22,423 nt of DNA from an uncultured Capnocytophaga sp. (GCF_938029845.1 NZ_CALHGG010000011.1:1-22423); one strand, 5' to 3'. Shown: positions 1 through 5,961, counted from the first letter of the stretch. Numbers and translations: made by a program. Notes: a model not told the origin generated them from the sequence alone.

Positions 1-173
1 GTGGTATTGACTTGCAACTTTTTAAGGATAAAAGGCAGTACATTGTTATCTACCTCTTGTATTCCTTTGAAGATATGTTCCACTTGGATATCTTGTTGTC
101 CGAGACCTTGAGCGAGTTGCTGCGCTCTCTGAATAGCCTCTTGGGACTTAATGGTATAATTATTAAAATTCAT
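1..173 (-). CDS. clpB: ATP-dependent chaperone ClpB, N-terminal fragment (runs off the window)
   Basis: The first 57 codons of an ORF entering the minus strand; the rest lies beyond base 1. The protein begins MNFNNYTIKSQEAIQRAQQ and continues with a VEHIFKGI segment and NVLPFILKKL. This matches the start of the ClpB N-domain (Clp_N repeat) in Bacteroidota as I recall it. ClpB is a cytosolic AAA+ hexamer that pulls apart protein aggregates together with DnaK. The ATG at 173 is the only sensible start and has a purine-rich AAAGAA just before it. A perfect 13-bp palindrome lies 65 bases upstream. The AAA+ modules cannot be checked here, so the call rests on the N-domain alone. Confidence 0.85.
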   Translation of the reverse strand, partial: MNFNNYTIKSQEAIQRAQQLAQGLGQQDIQVEHIFKGIQEVDNNVLPFILKKLQVNT

Positions 174-180
174 TTCTTTA

Positions 181-208
181 ATTGTTAATGGTTAATCACT
201 AACCCTTA
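181..208. repeat. Period-7 tract upstream of clpB
   Basis: Four consecutive 7-mers: attgtta, atggtta, atcacta, accctta. The period is kept while the bases drift. It belongs to the same pattern seen at other gene boundaries in this window. Confidence 0.6.
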
Positions 209-237
209 TCTCAAGAATTATTCCAAAGTTTAAAACG

Positions 238-250
238 TGACAAATTGTCA
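238..250. promoter_or_regulatory. Perfect 13-bp palindrome upstream of clpB (candidate operator)
   Basis: TGACAA-A-TTGTCA: 6-bp arms around a single central base, 65-77 bases upstream of the clpB start. Position and symmetry suit a dimeric regulator of a stress gene. No regulator is identified, and a clean TAnnTTTG box for clpB was not found next to it. The rest of 174-374 is AT-rich with no convincing gene. Confidence 0.35.
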
Positions 251-374
251 GTTTTTAAAATAGTTCTTAGAAAGAAAACAAATTTTAATTTTGATTATCA
301 ATTATTTGTGTTGTGAAAAAATGGCAGATAAATATGATATTTTCACTCTCCAAGCAAAAAATATTTTTAAAGAC

Positions 375-405
375 TTGTTTGTTTAGTAAAATGGTACTAT
401 CTTTG
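375..405 (+). promoter_or_regulatory. Bacteroidota-type promoter for the small-protein pair
   Basis: TATCTTTG at 398-405 fits the TAnnTTTG -7 consensus. A TTG at 375-377 lies 20 bases upstream and a TTTG at 378-381 lies 16 upstream. Transcription would start near 411-412, leaving a leader of about 16 bases before the ATG at 428. Confidence 0.6.
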
Positions 406-427
406 TGGAGCTAAATTTAGAACAAAC

Positions 428-592
428 ATGTTATCTAATGAAGAGAAGAAAAGGAAGAAAAAACTACTAAATGATTTAAAATTCTATCTTGAAAATTACA
501 AAGAAGTTACTTCAAGAGGACAAAAAATTAAGAATGCTTTTGATTTTGAGATAGAAAGAATAATAGAAGAATTAAAGGACTTAGGTAAGTAA
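428..592 (+). CDS. Small lysine-rich protein, 54 aa, unknown function
   Basis: I do not recognise this protein. It begins MLSNEEKKRKKKLLNDLKF and ends EELKDLGK. It is highly charged and probably helical, with a basic N-terminal third and a mixed-charge C-terminal half (EIERIIEELKDL), and it has no signal peptide or membrane segment. The start is chosen because the ATG follows a well-placed TAnnTTTG promoter by a short leader. It ends 10 bases before the next small ORF, so the two are probably co-transcribed. The charge pattern would suit a nucleic-acid- or ribosome-associated protein, but that is only a guess. Confidence 0.55.
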   Translation: MLSNEEKKRKKKLLNDLKFYLENYKEVTSRGQKIKNAFDFEIERIIEELKDLGK

Positions 593-602
593 AACGAATA
601 TT

Positions 603-821
603 ATGTTTGAAAAAGTAAAAGCACTACGCTTACAATACAGAGAAGCCCAAAGTGAGGCAGAAGAACAAGCCATACAGCAGGCTTTGGATAGTCTAAGGAC
701 AGAAGACCCCGAAGCATGGGCATGGGCAATGGTGGAGAATGCTAAAGAAACTGCAGAAGAAGCCAAGGCTCTTAAAGAAGAAGTAAAGACCAAAGAAGCC
801 TTAGAGGCTGTTTTGGTGTGA
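603..821 (+). CDS. Small acidic alanine/glutamate-rich coiled-coil protein, 72 aa
   Basis: Not recognised as a named family. The sequence is dominated by Ala, Glu, Lys and Gln (for example KETAEEAKALKEEVKTKEA near the C-terminus) and should form long amphipathic helices. A central EDPEAWAWAM segment (about residues 34-43) carries the only aromatic cluster. There is no signal peptide. The ATG at 603 follows the stop of the upstream 54-aa gene by 10 bases, and a hairpin with a T-rich tail at 854-876 closes the unit. Good codon structure and operon placement support a real gene; function is unknown. Confidence 0.6.
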   Translation: MFEKVKALRLQYREAQSEAEEQAIQQALDSLRTEDPEAWAWAMVENAKETAEEAKALKEEVKTKEALEAVLV

Positions 822-853
822 GAATAGTAATGTTCAAAAAAATCTAAAAATTT

Positions 854-876
854 AACACTTAAAAGTGTTTTGTTTT
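854..876 (+). terminator. Intrinsic terminator after the small-protein pair
   Basis: AACACT / taaa / AGTGTT stem (854-859, 864-869) followed by TTTGTTTT. Its tail overlaps the -33 element of the next promoter. Confidence 0.55.
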
Positions 877-897
877 GAAAAATAATTTGTAATTTTG
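869..897 (+). promoter_or_regulatory. Promoter for the structured RNA at 905-1133
   Basis: TTTG (869-872), 17 bases, then TAATTTTG (890-897), which matches TAnnTTTG. The predicted start is near 903-905. No ORF follows closely: the next gene starts at 1258 and the intervening DNA folds into a long rod. This fits a promoter for a non-coding RNA. Confidence 0.55.
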
Positions 898-904
898 CCG
901 CTGT

Positions 905-1133
905 TTAGTATCCCATTTAACTATGATTTAAAAAAATAACCTTTAAAATATAAATTAGCTTTTCGCTTTACAATTTTCCTGATTTCAGAAATACGACCAA
1001 TTTTTTCAAAAAGTGCAGGAAAAGTAAAAGTGGAAATGCCTACGGTAGAACGTGGGCATTCCTTTTGCTTTGCACTTATAGCCTTTGGTCGGGCTACTGA
1101 AATCAAGTATGAAGGAATGCTTCACGTTTTTTT
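905..1133 (+). ncRNA. Structured RNA, candidate 6S-type RNA (6S-Flavo-like)
   Basis: A single long hairpin can be drawn by eye. Helices, outside in: 981-988 with 1097-1104 (GATTTCAG/CTGAAATC, 8 bp); 994-1000 with 1085-1091 (CGACCAA/TTGGTCG, 7 bp); 1011-1017 with 1071-1077 (AAGTGCA/TGCACTT, 7 bp); 1022-1029 with 1063-1070 (8 pairs, one wobble); 1032-1035 with 1059-1062; then, past one bulged A, 1037-1044 with 1051-1058, closed by loop GTAGAA. Internal loops of 5/5 and 10/7 bases interrupt the outer part, giving the unbranched bubbled rod typical of 6S RNA, which binds RNA polymerase as an open-promoter mimic. A TAnnTTTG promoter precedes it and a terminator follows. Both ends are inferred from those signals. 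The 6S assignment rests on shape and clade, not on a search; an unrelated structured RNA is possible. Confidence 0.5.
1110..1133 (+). terminator. Terminator closing the structured RNA
   Basis: TGAAG (1110-1114), loop GAATG, CTTCA (1120-1124), then CG and seven Ts (1127-1133). The stem is short, but the T-run is unusually long for the neighbourhood. Confidence 0.45.
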
Positions 1134-1140
1134 CTGACTG

Positions 1141-1191
1141 TAGAGCGATATAACTAAGTATATAACGTTATACGCTCTATCCGAAGAGAGC
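1141..1191 (+). other. Two mutually exclusive hairpins upstream of the 1258 gene
   Basis: Fold 1 pairs 1141-1147 and 1149-1154 with 1167-1179 (TAGAGCG, bulged A, TATAAC against GTTATACGCTCTA), 13 bp with a 12-base loop. Fold 2 re-uses GCTCT (1174-1178) to pair AGAGC (1187-1191). Neither has a following T-run. The element lies between the RNA terminator and the next gene. The stretch 1192-1257 holds no other clear signal. Confidence 0.35.
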
Positions 1192-1257
1192 AGAAAAAGG
1201 TAGTAACCGAAAAACCTTTAACAGAGTAGGTATGAATAATTTATATTAAAAAGACAG

Positions 1258-1785
1258 ATGAATAAATTTTTATTACTATGCTGCATTGCTATCAGTTCTG
1301 TAGTATATGCACAGGAATTTGAAATTTCTCAAGAAGGGATTTTAGAAAGAGGTACAAACAAGGATTTTGTTATAATAAAATCTGATGGAAAAAGTGCTAA
1401 GGAATTGTACAACAGTGCTGTAAAACATATTGGAAAGATTAATGGAAAGGTCTTAGAAGATGAAAAATACGAACGCCTAAAATGGCAAGTATATGTTCCT
1501 AAAATCACCTATATAGAAGAACTTTTAGCAAAGAACTATATAGATGCCTATATCACTATACAGCTTTCCTTCAAGGATAATCGTGCTAAGTATGAGATCG
1601 TTGCTGCTGATTTCAAATGCCCCGGTAATGGAAAAAACTTGGTGGTTCGTTCCTCAGGTATGTCAGATCCCTCTTATTTTATCTATAGAAGAAATGGTAC
1701 TTTAGTGGAAACTCGAGCTAAAAGTGATATTGAAGATTTTTTCAAGCGAGATATCAAAAGTATTCTTGAACAAGATAATTGGTAA
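1258..1785 (+). CDS. Exported protein, 175 aa, possibly DUF4468-like
   Basis: The N-terminus MNKFLLLCCIAISSVVYAQ is a Sec signal peptide, with likely cleavage after YAQ (residue 19). The mature part has an alternating alpha/beta pattern: a helix around KSAKELYNSAVKHIGKI, a strand/loop stretch, then a long strand ending in ITIQLSFKDNRAKYEIVAADF. A helix followed by a strand with a K-D-x-R-x-K-Y-like segment resembles the DUF4468 family common in Bacteroidota, but the match is from memory and weak. It is the first of three co-oriented exported genes leading to the BspA-like lipoprotein. A hairpin at 1793-1831 follows, so co-transcription with the next gene may be partial. No catalytic motif is visible. 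Confidence 0.65.
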   Translation: MNKFLLLCCIAISSVVYAQEFEISQEGILERGTNKDFVIIKSDGKSAKELYNSAVKHIGKINGKVLEDEKYERLKWQVYVPKITYIEELLAKNYIDAYITIQLSFKDNRAKYEIVAADFKCPGNGKNLVVRSSGMSDPSYFIYRRNGTLVETRAKSDIEDFFKRDIKSILEQDNW

Positions 1786-1792
1786 AAGAATT

Positions 1793-1831
1793 AGTAAAGT
1801 CGTTTGTTTATCCTAAAGAAACGACTTTACT
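1793..1831 (+). terminator. Perfect 13-bp hairpin after the 175-aa gene
   Basis: AGTAAAGTCGTTT (1793-1805) and AAACGACTTTACT (1819-1831) with a 13-base loop. The downstream T-run is short, so it may be a weak terminator or an mRNA end stabiliser. Confidence 0.5.
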
Positions 1832-1866
1832 TTCATACATAAGAGAAATAAAAACCACTTAAAGTC

Positions 1867-2328
1867 ATGAAAAGTTTCTTTTGCTTAGTCTTACTAAGTA
1901 TTCTGATTATCAATTCTTATACTTTGTTTGCCTCAACTCATATCACCAACTTTCCTTTAGAGAGAGGATACTTATCTGATAGTATTCCGAATGAAATAAA
2001 CAAAAGGTTTGGAATCATCTTCCATTCCTTAGACGACAAGTTCAATATACTGGATTACAATCATCTAATCCAGACACCTAAGCAAGAGAGGGGAATACTA
2101 ACCCAGAAAAATAAGTTCATAGATTCCTCTTTCTACCGCCATTATAGTAACTTAACCTCAATTACTATTCCCAATACAATTATTAGTGTTAGAGCACAAT
2201 CCTTTAGAGGTACTTTTATCAAGAGAAATCTACCTCCACCAAGGGATTTTGAACTCATTAAGGATTGGGCGGGTAAAAATTGCTCTCTTTGGGTAAGTAT
2301 CAATCTAAGTATAGACATGTTATACTAA
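1867..2328 (+). CDS. Exported 153-aa protein with a single BspA-type leucine-rich repeat
   Basis: The N-terminus MKSFFCLVLLSILIINSYT is a signal sequence with a long hydrophobic core, probably cleaved near FAS (residue 23). Most of the body is not recognisable. One segment (about residues 94-115) reads SNLTSITIPNTIISVRAQSF, which is one LRR_5 repeat as in BspA proteins (consensus-like LTSITIPnsVtsIgxxAF). The downstream 608-aa lipoprotein carries about twenty such repeats and starts 30 bases later, so this gene looks like a shortened or degraded relative beside it. The last 35 residues match nothing I know and may come from a frameshift or deletion. It could also be a genuine small secreted protein. 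Confidence 0.5.
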   Translation: MKSFFCLVLLSILIINSYTLFASTHITNFPLERGYLSDSIPNEINKRFGIIFHSLDDKFNILDYNHLIQTPKQERGILTQKNKFIDSSFYRHYSNLTSITIPNTIISVRAQSFRGTFIKRNLPPPRDFELIKDWAGKNCSLWVSINLSIDMLY

Positions 2329-2358
2329 CAATAAAGAAATATAATAACCCTCACCAAG

Positions 2359-4185
2359 ATGAAAAAACTAATCTTATCGCTGATAGTCCTTACAAGCTTG
2401 ACTATCACCAACTGTAGCAAAAGTGAAGAAAATGCTACCACTACTCATGAGGAAAACCCCTTAAATCCTCAGAACCCACAAAGCCCTCAACGGCCACAAG
2501 TTCCACAACCTAATCCGGAACCACCTATTACCTCAGCGGACTTTACACTCAGTGAAGATGGGAAAACTCTTGTCCGCTGGAATAATACTACTCGTACTAC
2601 CTTGGACATGAAAGCCCACCCGCTATTAAGCCAAGTAACAACCATTGATTCTTGGGCTTTTGAAGATCGCAATAGTTTAAAAACTATTGTCTTTCCTGAA
2701 ACTTTAACTACTATCAAAGGAGGTGCTTTCTCAAAAACAGGCCTCACCTCTGTTATTATACCTGAAACCGTTACCTCTATAGGTAACTATGCTTTTTCTA
2801 AATGTAAAAATCTTATTTCTGCTTCTATTCCTAAGACAGTAACTAATTTAGGCGATTGGATTTTTGAAAACTGTGGAAACTTGAAAGAAGTAACCTTTGG
2901 ACCTGAAACGCTCAAAGGTCATCTGTTTAATAACTGTACCAATCTCAAAAAAGTCACTCTATTAGAAGGAACAACAACCATTGGTAGTTGGGCTTTTGAG
3001 AATTGTAATGCCTTAAAGGAAGTTCAATTTTCCAGTACAGTAACTACCATCAATGCTAATGCTTTCAGTCGTAGTGGGCTAAGTACTATTACCATACCTG
3101 AAACCATTACCTATATAGGTAACTATGCTTTTTCTAACTGTAATAGTCTTACCTCTGCTTCTATTCCTAAAACGGTAACTAATTTAGGAGATTGGGTTTT
3201 TGAAAACTGTGGAAACTTAAAAGAAGTTACCTTTGGTCCTAAAACGCTCAAAGGTCATCTGTTTAATAACTGTACAAGTCTTAAAAAAGTCATCCTATTA
3301 GAGGGTGTAACGACTATTGGTAGTTGGGCTTTTGAGAATTGCAATGCTTTAAAGGAAGTCCTATTTTCCAGTACAGTAACCACCATCAACGCTAATGCTT
3401 TTAGTTATAGCGGGTTAAGCACTATTACCATACCTGAAACCGTCACCTCTATAGGTAGCTATGCTTTTTCTAAATGTAGAAGTCTTACCTCTGCCTCTCT
3501 ACCTAAAAGCGTAACTGATCTAGGAGATTGGGTCTTTGAAAACTGCGAAAACTTAGAAGAAGTAACCTTTGGACCTAAAACACTCAAAGGTAATCTGTTT
3601 AATAATTGTACAAGTCTCAAAAAAGTTACTCTATTAAAAGGGGTAACGACCATTGGTAGTTGGGCTTTTGAGAATTGCAATGCCTTAAAGGAAATCCTAT
3701 TTTCCAGCACAGTAACCACCATCAATGCTAATGCTTTCAGTCGTAGTGGGCTAAGTACTATTACCATTCCCGGAACGATTACCTATATAGGATCAAGTGC
3801 TTTTTCTAACTGTAAAAGTCTTATCTCAGCCTCTCTACCTAAGAGTGTAACTAATTTAGGAGATTGGATTTTTGAAAATTGTGAAAACTTGAAAGAAGTT
3901 ACCTTTGGCCCTAAAACACTCAAAAATGCTCTATTTAGAAATTGTACTAATCTAAAAAGTGCTACTCTTTTAGAGGAAATTACCACTATAGGATCTTGGG
4001 CTTTTGAGAATCGAACAAACTTTACTACACTTACTATTAAAGCTACTACTCCACCCTCTATAGGAGAGATAACCTTTAAAAACACTGCTCTCACTCATAT
4101 CTATGTACCTGCTGCAAGTGTAGATACTTATAAAAACGATAGAAAATGGGGCGTATTTGCTGACAAAATTCAAGCAATCCCATAG
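2359..4185 (+). CDS. BspA-like leucine-rich repeat surface lipoprotein, 608 aa
   Basis: A lipoprotein signal peptide ends at Cys19 (LTITNC). The following SKSEEN resembles, loosely, the lysine-plus-acidic lipoprotein export signal described in Capnocytophaga, so surface display is likely. Residues 33-56 form a Pro/Gln/Asn-rich linker (repeated NPQ and PQ). From about residue 75 to 560 run LRR_5 repeats of 21-24 aa with the typical xIxIPxxVTxIGxxAF pattern, organised as four higher-order blocks of 112 aa. The C-terminal segment (TPPSIG... IYVPAASVDTYKNDRKW... IQAIP) is the usual BspA end module. No T9SS sorting domain is seen. BspA relatives bind host matrix proteins and other bacteria; adhesion is an inference from the family. 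The 153-aa gene lies just upstream, probably in the same operon. Confidence 0.9.
   Translation: MKKLILSLIVLTSLTITNCSKSEENATTTHEENPLNPQNPQSPQRPQVPQPNPEPPITSADFTLSEDGKTLVRWNNTTRTTLDMKAHPLLSQVTTIDSWAFEDRNSLKTIVFPETLTTIKGGAFSKTGLTSVIIPETVTSIGNYAFSKCKNLISASIPKTVTNLGDWIFENCGNLKEVTFGPETLKGHLFNNCTNLKKVTLLEGTTTIGSWAFENCNALKEVQFSSTVTTINANAFSRSGLSTITIPETITYIGNYAFSNCNSLTSASIPKTVTNLGDWVFENCGNLKEVTFGPKTLKGHLFNNCTSLKKVILLEGVTTIGSWAFENCNALKEVLFSSTVTTINANAFSYSGLSTITIPETVTSIGSYAFSKCRSLTSASLPKSVTDLGDWVFENCENLEEVTFGPKTLKGNLFNNCTSLKKVTLLKGVTTIGSWAFENCNALKEILFSSTVTTINANAFSRSGLSTITIPGTITYIGSSAFSNCKSLISASLPKSVTNLGDWIFENCENLKEVTFGPKTLKNALFRNCTNLKSATLLEEITTIGSWAFENRTNFTTLTIKATTPPSIGEITFKNTALTHIYVPAASVDTYKNDRKWGVFADKIQAIP
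2647..3990 (+). repeat. Four tandem 336-bp coding repeats in the BspA-like gene
   Basis: Units begin at 2647, 2983, 3319 and 3655, with a partial fifth from 3991. Each starts at the codons for GSWAFEN (or its variant DSWAFED) and encodes exactly 112 aa (five LRRs). Units 2-4 are very similar at DNA level, with long identical runs, while unit 1 is more diverged. The exact multiple of three means gain or loss of a unit keeps the frame. Confidence 0.9.
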
Positions 4186-4208
4186 TCTAATTATATACCT
4201 TGTTACAT

Positions 4209-4248
4209 AACAAAAAGAAGTTACCTAAAAAGGTAGCTTCTTTTTGTT
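4209..4248. terminator. Bidirectional terminator between convergent genes
   Basis: A long stem: ACAAAAAGAAG/CTTCTTTTTGT plus TACCT/AGGTA with a t-g wobble between, loop AAAA at 4227-4230. T-runs follow on the plus strand (TTTTTGTTGTTTTTT), and the A-rich 5' arm gives a T-run on the minus strand. It serves the BspA-like gene and the minus-strand glycohydrolase, whose stop codon falls in the loop. Confidence 0.8.
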
Positions 4249-5016
4249 GTTTTTTACTTTCTCCCTAAACTCCCATATCACTTGCTGAAATTCCTGAGGT
4301 AGGTAAGTAAGAGCTTGGTTTTCTATATCCTTGGGAATACCGTAATAAGCCTCGGCTATACCGCCTGTAATAGCGGCAAGGGTATCACTATCGCCTCCTA
4401 TGGAGACGGCTAAGCGTAGAGCGCTCTCAAAATCGTAGCTTTCTAAAAAGCAAATAAGGGCTTGCGGAACCGTACCTTGGCAAGTTTCGTTGAAGGAATA
4501 GCTCACCCGTAGGGTATCACAATTGGTAGAGAGGTCATAGCCATAAGTTTCGGTGGCTATTTGCTTGATTTCGTCCTTTCCGCTACCGCTGAGCGCCAAG
4601 GCGATGGCATGAGCCACACACTGAGCGCCCTTGATCCCTTCAGGGTGGTTATGAGTACAAGCGGCACTAAGACGGGCGGCCTCTAGCACCTTGTCCAAGC
4701 TACCCAACCAACCGCAGGGAGCTACCCGCATGGCGGAGCCATTACCAAAGCTGTTATACGGCTGTGGATCAGCACTACGTATCCACTGAGCAAACCGCCC
4801 TCCATAAGCCCCCATAGGCGAAGGATATTTCCTACACCAATAGAGCAGACGATCCTTAAAAGATTCTTTTAGAAGAAGCGCATCGGCTATGGCGATGGTA
4901 CATATCGTATCATCGGTAAAATCGTTACAAGGAGTAAATAACTCAAAATCAGTCGTGTGAATATTGGCAAACTCATAGCGAGAACCCACAATATCACCTA
5001 TAATGGAACCAAGCAT
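4225..5016 (-). CDS. ADP-ribosylglycohydrolase family protein (DraG-like), 263 aa
   Basis: Soluble all-alpha hydrolase that removes ADP-ribose from proteins or small molecules with two metal ions. Visible motifs: GDIVGS with Asp8; TDDT at 34-37 (metal ligands); GNGSAMRVAP at 91-100; THNHPEGIKGAQ around 121-132; and GGDSDT at 207-212, the second metal motif, followed by AAITGGIAEAYYGIP. All the usual metal-binding segments are present, so it should be active. Length (263 aa) is normal for the short bacterial form. The ATG at 5016 directly precedes the conserved LGSIIGDIVGSRYE. The substrate is not predictable. No ADP-ribosyltransferase lies next to it, so it is not an obvious DraT/DraG pair. 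Confidence 0.92.
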   Translation of the reverse strand: MLGSIIGDIVGSRYEFANIHTTDFELFTPCNDFTDDTICTIAIADALLLKESFKDRLLYWCRKYPSPMGAYGGRFAQWIRSADPQPYNSFGNGSAMRVAPCGWLGSLDKVLEAARLSAACTHNHPEGIKGAQCVAHAIALALSGSGKDEIKQIATETYGYDLSTNCDTLRVSYSFNETCQGTVPQALICFLESYDFESALRLAVSIGGDSDTLAAITGGIAEAYYGIPKDIENQALTYLPQEFQQVIWEFREKVKNNKKKLPF

Positions 5017-5035
5017 ATTGAAAAATAAAAAGTAA

Positions 5036-5084
5036 AAGGTAAAAAGTAAAAATAATTTACCTATTATCTTTTACTTTTTACCTT
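5036..5084 (-). terminator. 16-bp inverted repeat between tRNA-Ala and the glycohydrolase
   Basis: AAGGTAAAAAGTAAAA (5036-5051) and TTTTACTTTTTACCTT (5069-5084), perfect, with a 17-base spacer. Read on the minus strand it follows the tRNA by 6 bases and can end its transcript. Both arms also show a 7-base period (aaaaagt, aaaaggt, aaaaagt from 5027). Confidence 0.5.
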
Positions 5085-5090
5085 CAGATG

Positions 5091-5164
5091 TGGAGAATAC
5101 GGGATTCGAACCCGTGACCTTTTGCATGCCATGCAAACGCGCTAGCCAGCTGCGCCAATCCCCC
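5091..5164 (-). tRNA. tRNA-Ala, anticodon GGC
   Basis: A 74-base cloverleaf reads on the minus strand. The acceptor stem GGGGGAT/ATTCTCC includes the G3-U70 wobble that marks alanine tRNAs. The D arm is GCGCAGCTGGCTAGCGC, the anticodon stem TTTGC/GCAAA encloses loop ATGGCAT (anticodon GGC at plus 5128-5130), and the T arm is CGGGTTCGAATCCCG. CCA is not encoded (CAT follows the discriminator A). Confidence 0.97.
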
Positions 5165-5178
5165 ATTATTTTCAGCGG

Positions 5179-5186
5179 CAAAGATA
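5179..5186 (-). promoter_or_regulatory. -7 box for tRNA-Ala
   Basis: TATCTTTG on the minus strand, 14 bases upstream of the tRNA 5' end, fits TAnnTTTG. No clear -33 TTG was found at the usual distance. Confidence 0.45.
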
Positions 5187-5327
5187 CAATCTTTTTCTGA
5201 AACTACCTAATGTTTTTTTGAATATCCACCTAAAAAAGAGAAAAATCTTACCTTTAATTACAATAACTTCCTGTATTTAAAAGGGTTTATTTGAAGAATT
5301 ACTGTTTATTTTTATATTGAACTCACG

Positions 5328-5627
5328 TTAATATAGAGGTTTCTGTCTATTACTTCTGAACCTAATTATATGTATAATTTCTTCTCCTTCCACTTCTTCT
5401 ATCTCATAGAATAGAGAGAACTTGCCTTTTAGGATTAGCTTTTGATAGGCTCTTAATTCTGTTATATATCTCCCTGAGAAATTAGGATTATTCTTAATAT
5501 CATTAATGGCTTTGACAACCTCTGCATGTATCTTATCAGAATATGTTGTTGACATATTGTGAATAGTCCAATAGCTCAAGATTTGTTCTAATTCATAAGT
5601 AGCTGTATCAGCCCAAAATACTCTCAT
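5328..5627 (-). CDS. Type II toxin, RelE/ParE superfamily, 99 aa
   Basis: A small basic-cored protein with the RelE/ParE fold pattern: an N-terminal strand (MRVFWADTA), an alpha-hairpin (YELEQILSYWTIHNM... SDKIHAEVVKAINDIKNNP), a central G-R-Y-I-TELRAYQKLIL strand, then KFSLFYEIEE and a final IIHIIRFRSNRQKP strand. The C-terminal R-x-x-R-Q-x-P replaces the H-x-R-Q-x-P seen in ParE relatives, so gyrase versus ribosome targeting cannot be told. It overlaps the upstream antitoxin ORF by 20 bases, the usual antitoxin-first, coupled arrangement. A long AT-rich gap (5165-5327) separates it from the tRNA; apart from the tRNA -7 box nothing was recognised there. Confidence 0.85.
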   Translation of the reverse strand: MRVFWADTATYELEQILSYWTIHNMSTTYSDKIHAEVVKAINDIKNNPNFSGRYITELRAYQKLILKGKFSLFYEIEEVEGEEIIHIIRFRSNRQKPLY

Positions 5628-5847
5628 ATTTTTGCTTTACTTCTTTTAAAACCTGCTCATTATCTTTGATTCTTCCGTTTTTAAAATCTTCTCTAGACTG
5701 CTCTATACTTATCTTATCTTCCTGATAGACAGCATAAGGATTATATAGCGGCTCTACTTCTATTCCTATATCAGACAAGGCTTTGACTGCCAACTGATAC
5801 TGATGAAAATCTAACTTTTCTTTTAGTAAAATAGTATCTGTCTCCAT
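5608..5847 (-). CDS. Antitoxin partner of the RelE/ParE toxin, 79 aa
   Basis: Begins METDTILLKEKLDFHQY and ends KQKYESILG. A short N-terminal part is followed by NPYAVYQEDKISIEQSREDFKNGR, then a charged helix (DNEQVLKEVKQKYE). The I-S-I-E-Q-S-x-x-D-F-K-N-G-R stretch is typical of the toxin-wrapping tail of small Bacteroidota antitoxins. The start is set at the ATG at 5847, not the TTG at 5868, because that TTG lies inside the TATCTTTG promoter box. It precedes and overlaps the toxin gene by 20 bases. Antitoxin-plus-toxin autorepression is usual for this class; no clear operator palindrome was seen. Confidence 0.8.
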   Translation of the reverse strand: METDTILLKEKLDFHQYQLAVKALSDIGIEVEPLYNPYAVYQEDKISIEQSREDFKNGRIKDNEQVLKEVKQKYESILG

Positions 5848-5865
5848 AATTATTCTATTTTTTGG

Positions 5866-5896
5866 CAAAGATACAAATTAATAACCAGTTCTCAAA
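5866..5896 (-). promoter_or_regulatory. Promoter of the minus-strand toxin-antitoxin operon
   Basis: On the minus strand: TTTG (5896-5893), 19 bases, TATCTTTG (5873-5866). The antitoxin ATG at 5847 follows after an 18-base gap. The promoter points away from the deacetylase-like gene, whose own -7 box lies at 5954. Confidence 0.65.
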
Positions 5897-5953
5897 GAGA
5901 AAAAATTTCACTATTCATCCATCACTACCCTCTATCTTGTCACTATTTTTTCG

Positions 5954-5961
5954 TATTTTTG
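5954..5961 (+). promoter_or_regulatory. -7 box for the deacetylase-like gene
   Basis: TATTTTTG fits TAnnTTTG and lies 20 bases before the ATG at 5982. The best upstream TTG (5937-5939) is only 14 bases away, so the -33 match is poor. Confidence 0.4.

Noticed and set aside
321..386. 21-residue ORF (MADKYDIFTLQAKNIFKDL...)
   Set aside because: Too short, no well-formed promoter, and it overlaps the promoter region of the next gene. Nothing supports translation.
921..1106. 61-residue minus-strand ORF across the structured RNA
   Set aside because: It is antisense to the RNA helices, has no promoter, and its product resembles nothing.
2647..3990. CRISPR-like direct repeats
   Set aside because: The repeats are long, contiguous and in frame with LRR protein sequence; there are no spacers or cas genes.
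2487..4173. Several minus-strand ORFs inside the BspA-like gene
   Set aside because: They are antisense shadows of the repetitive LRR codons and repeat in step with the 336-bp units.
5848..5868. Longer antitoxin starting at the TTG at 5868
   Set aside because: The TTG is part of the TATCTTTG promoter box, so it would lie upstream of the transcript start.
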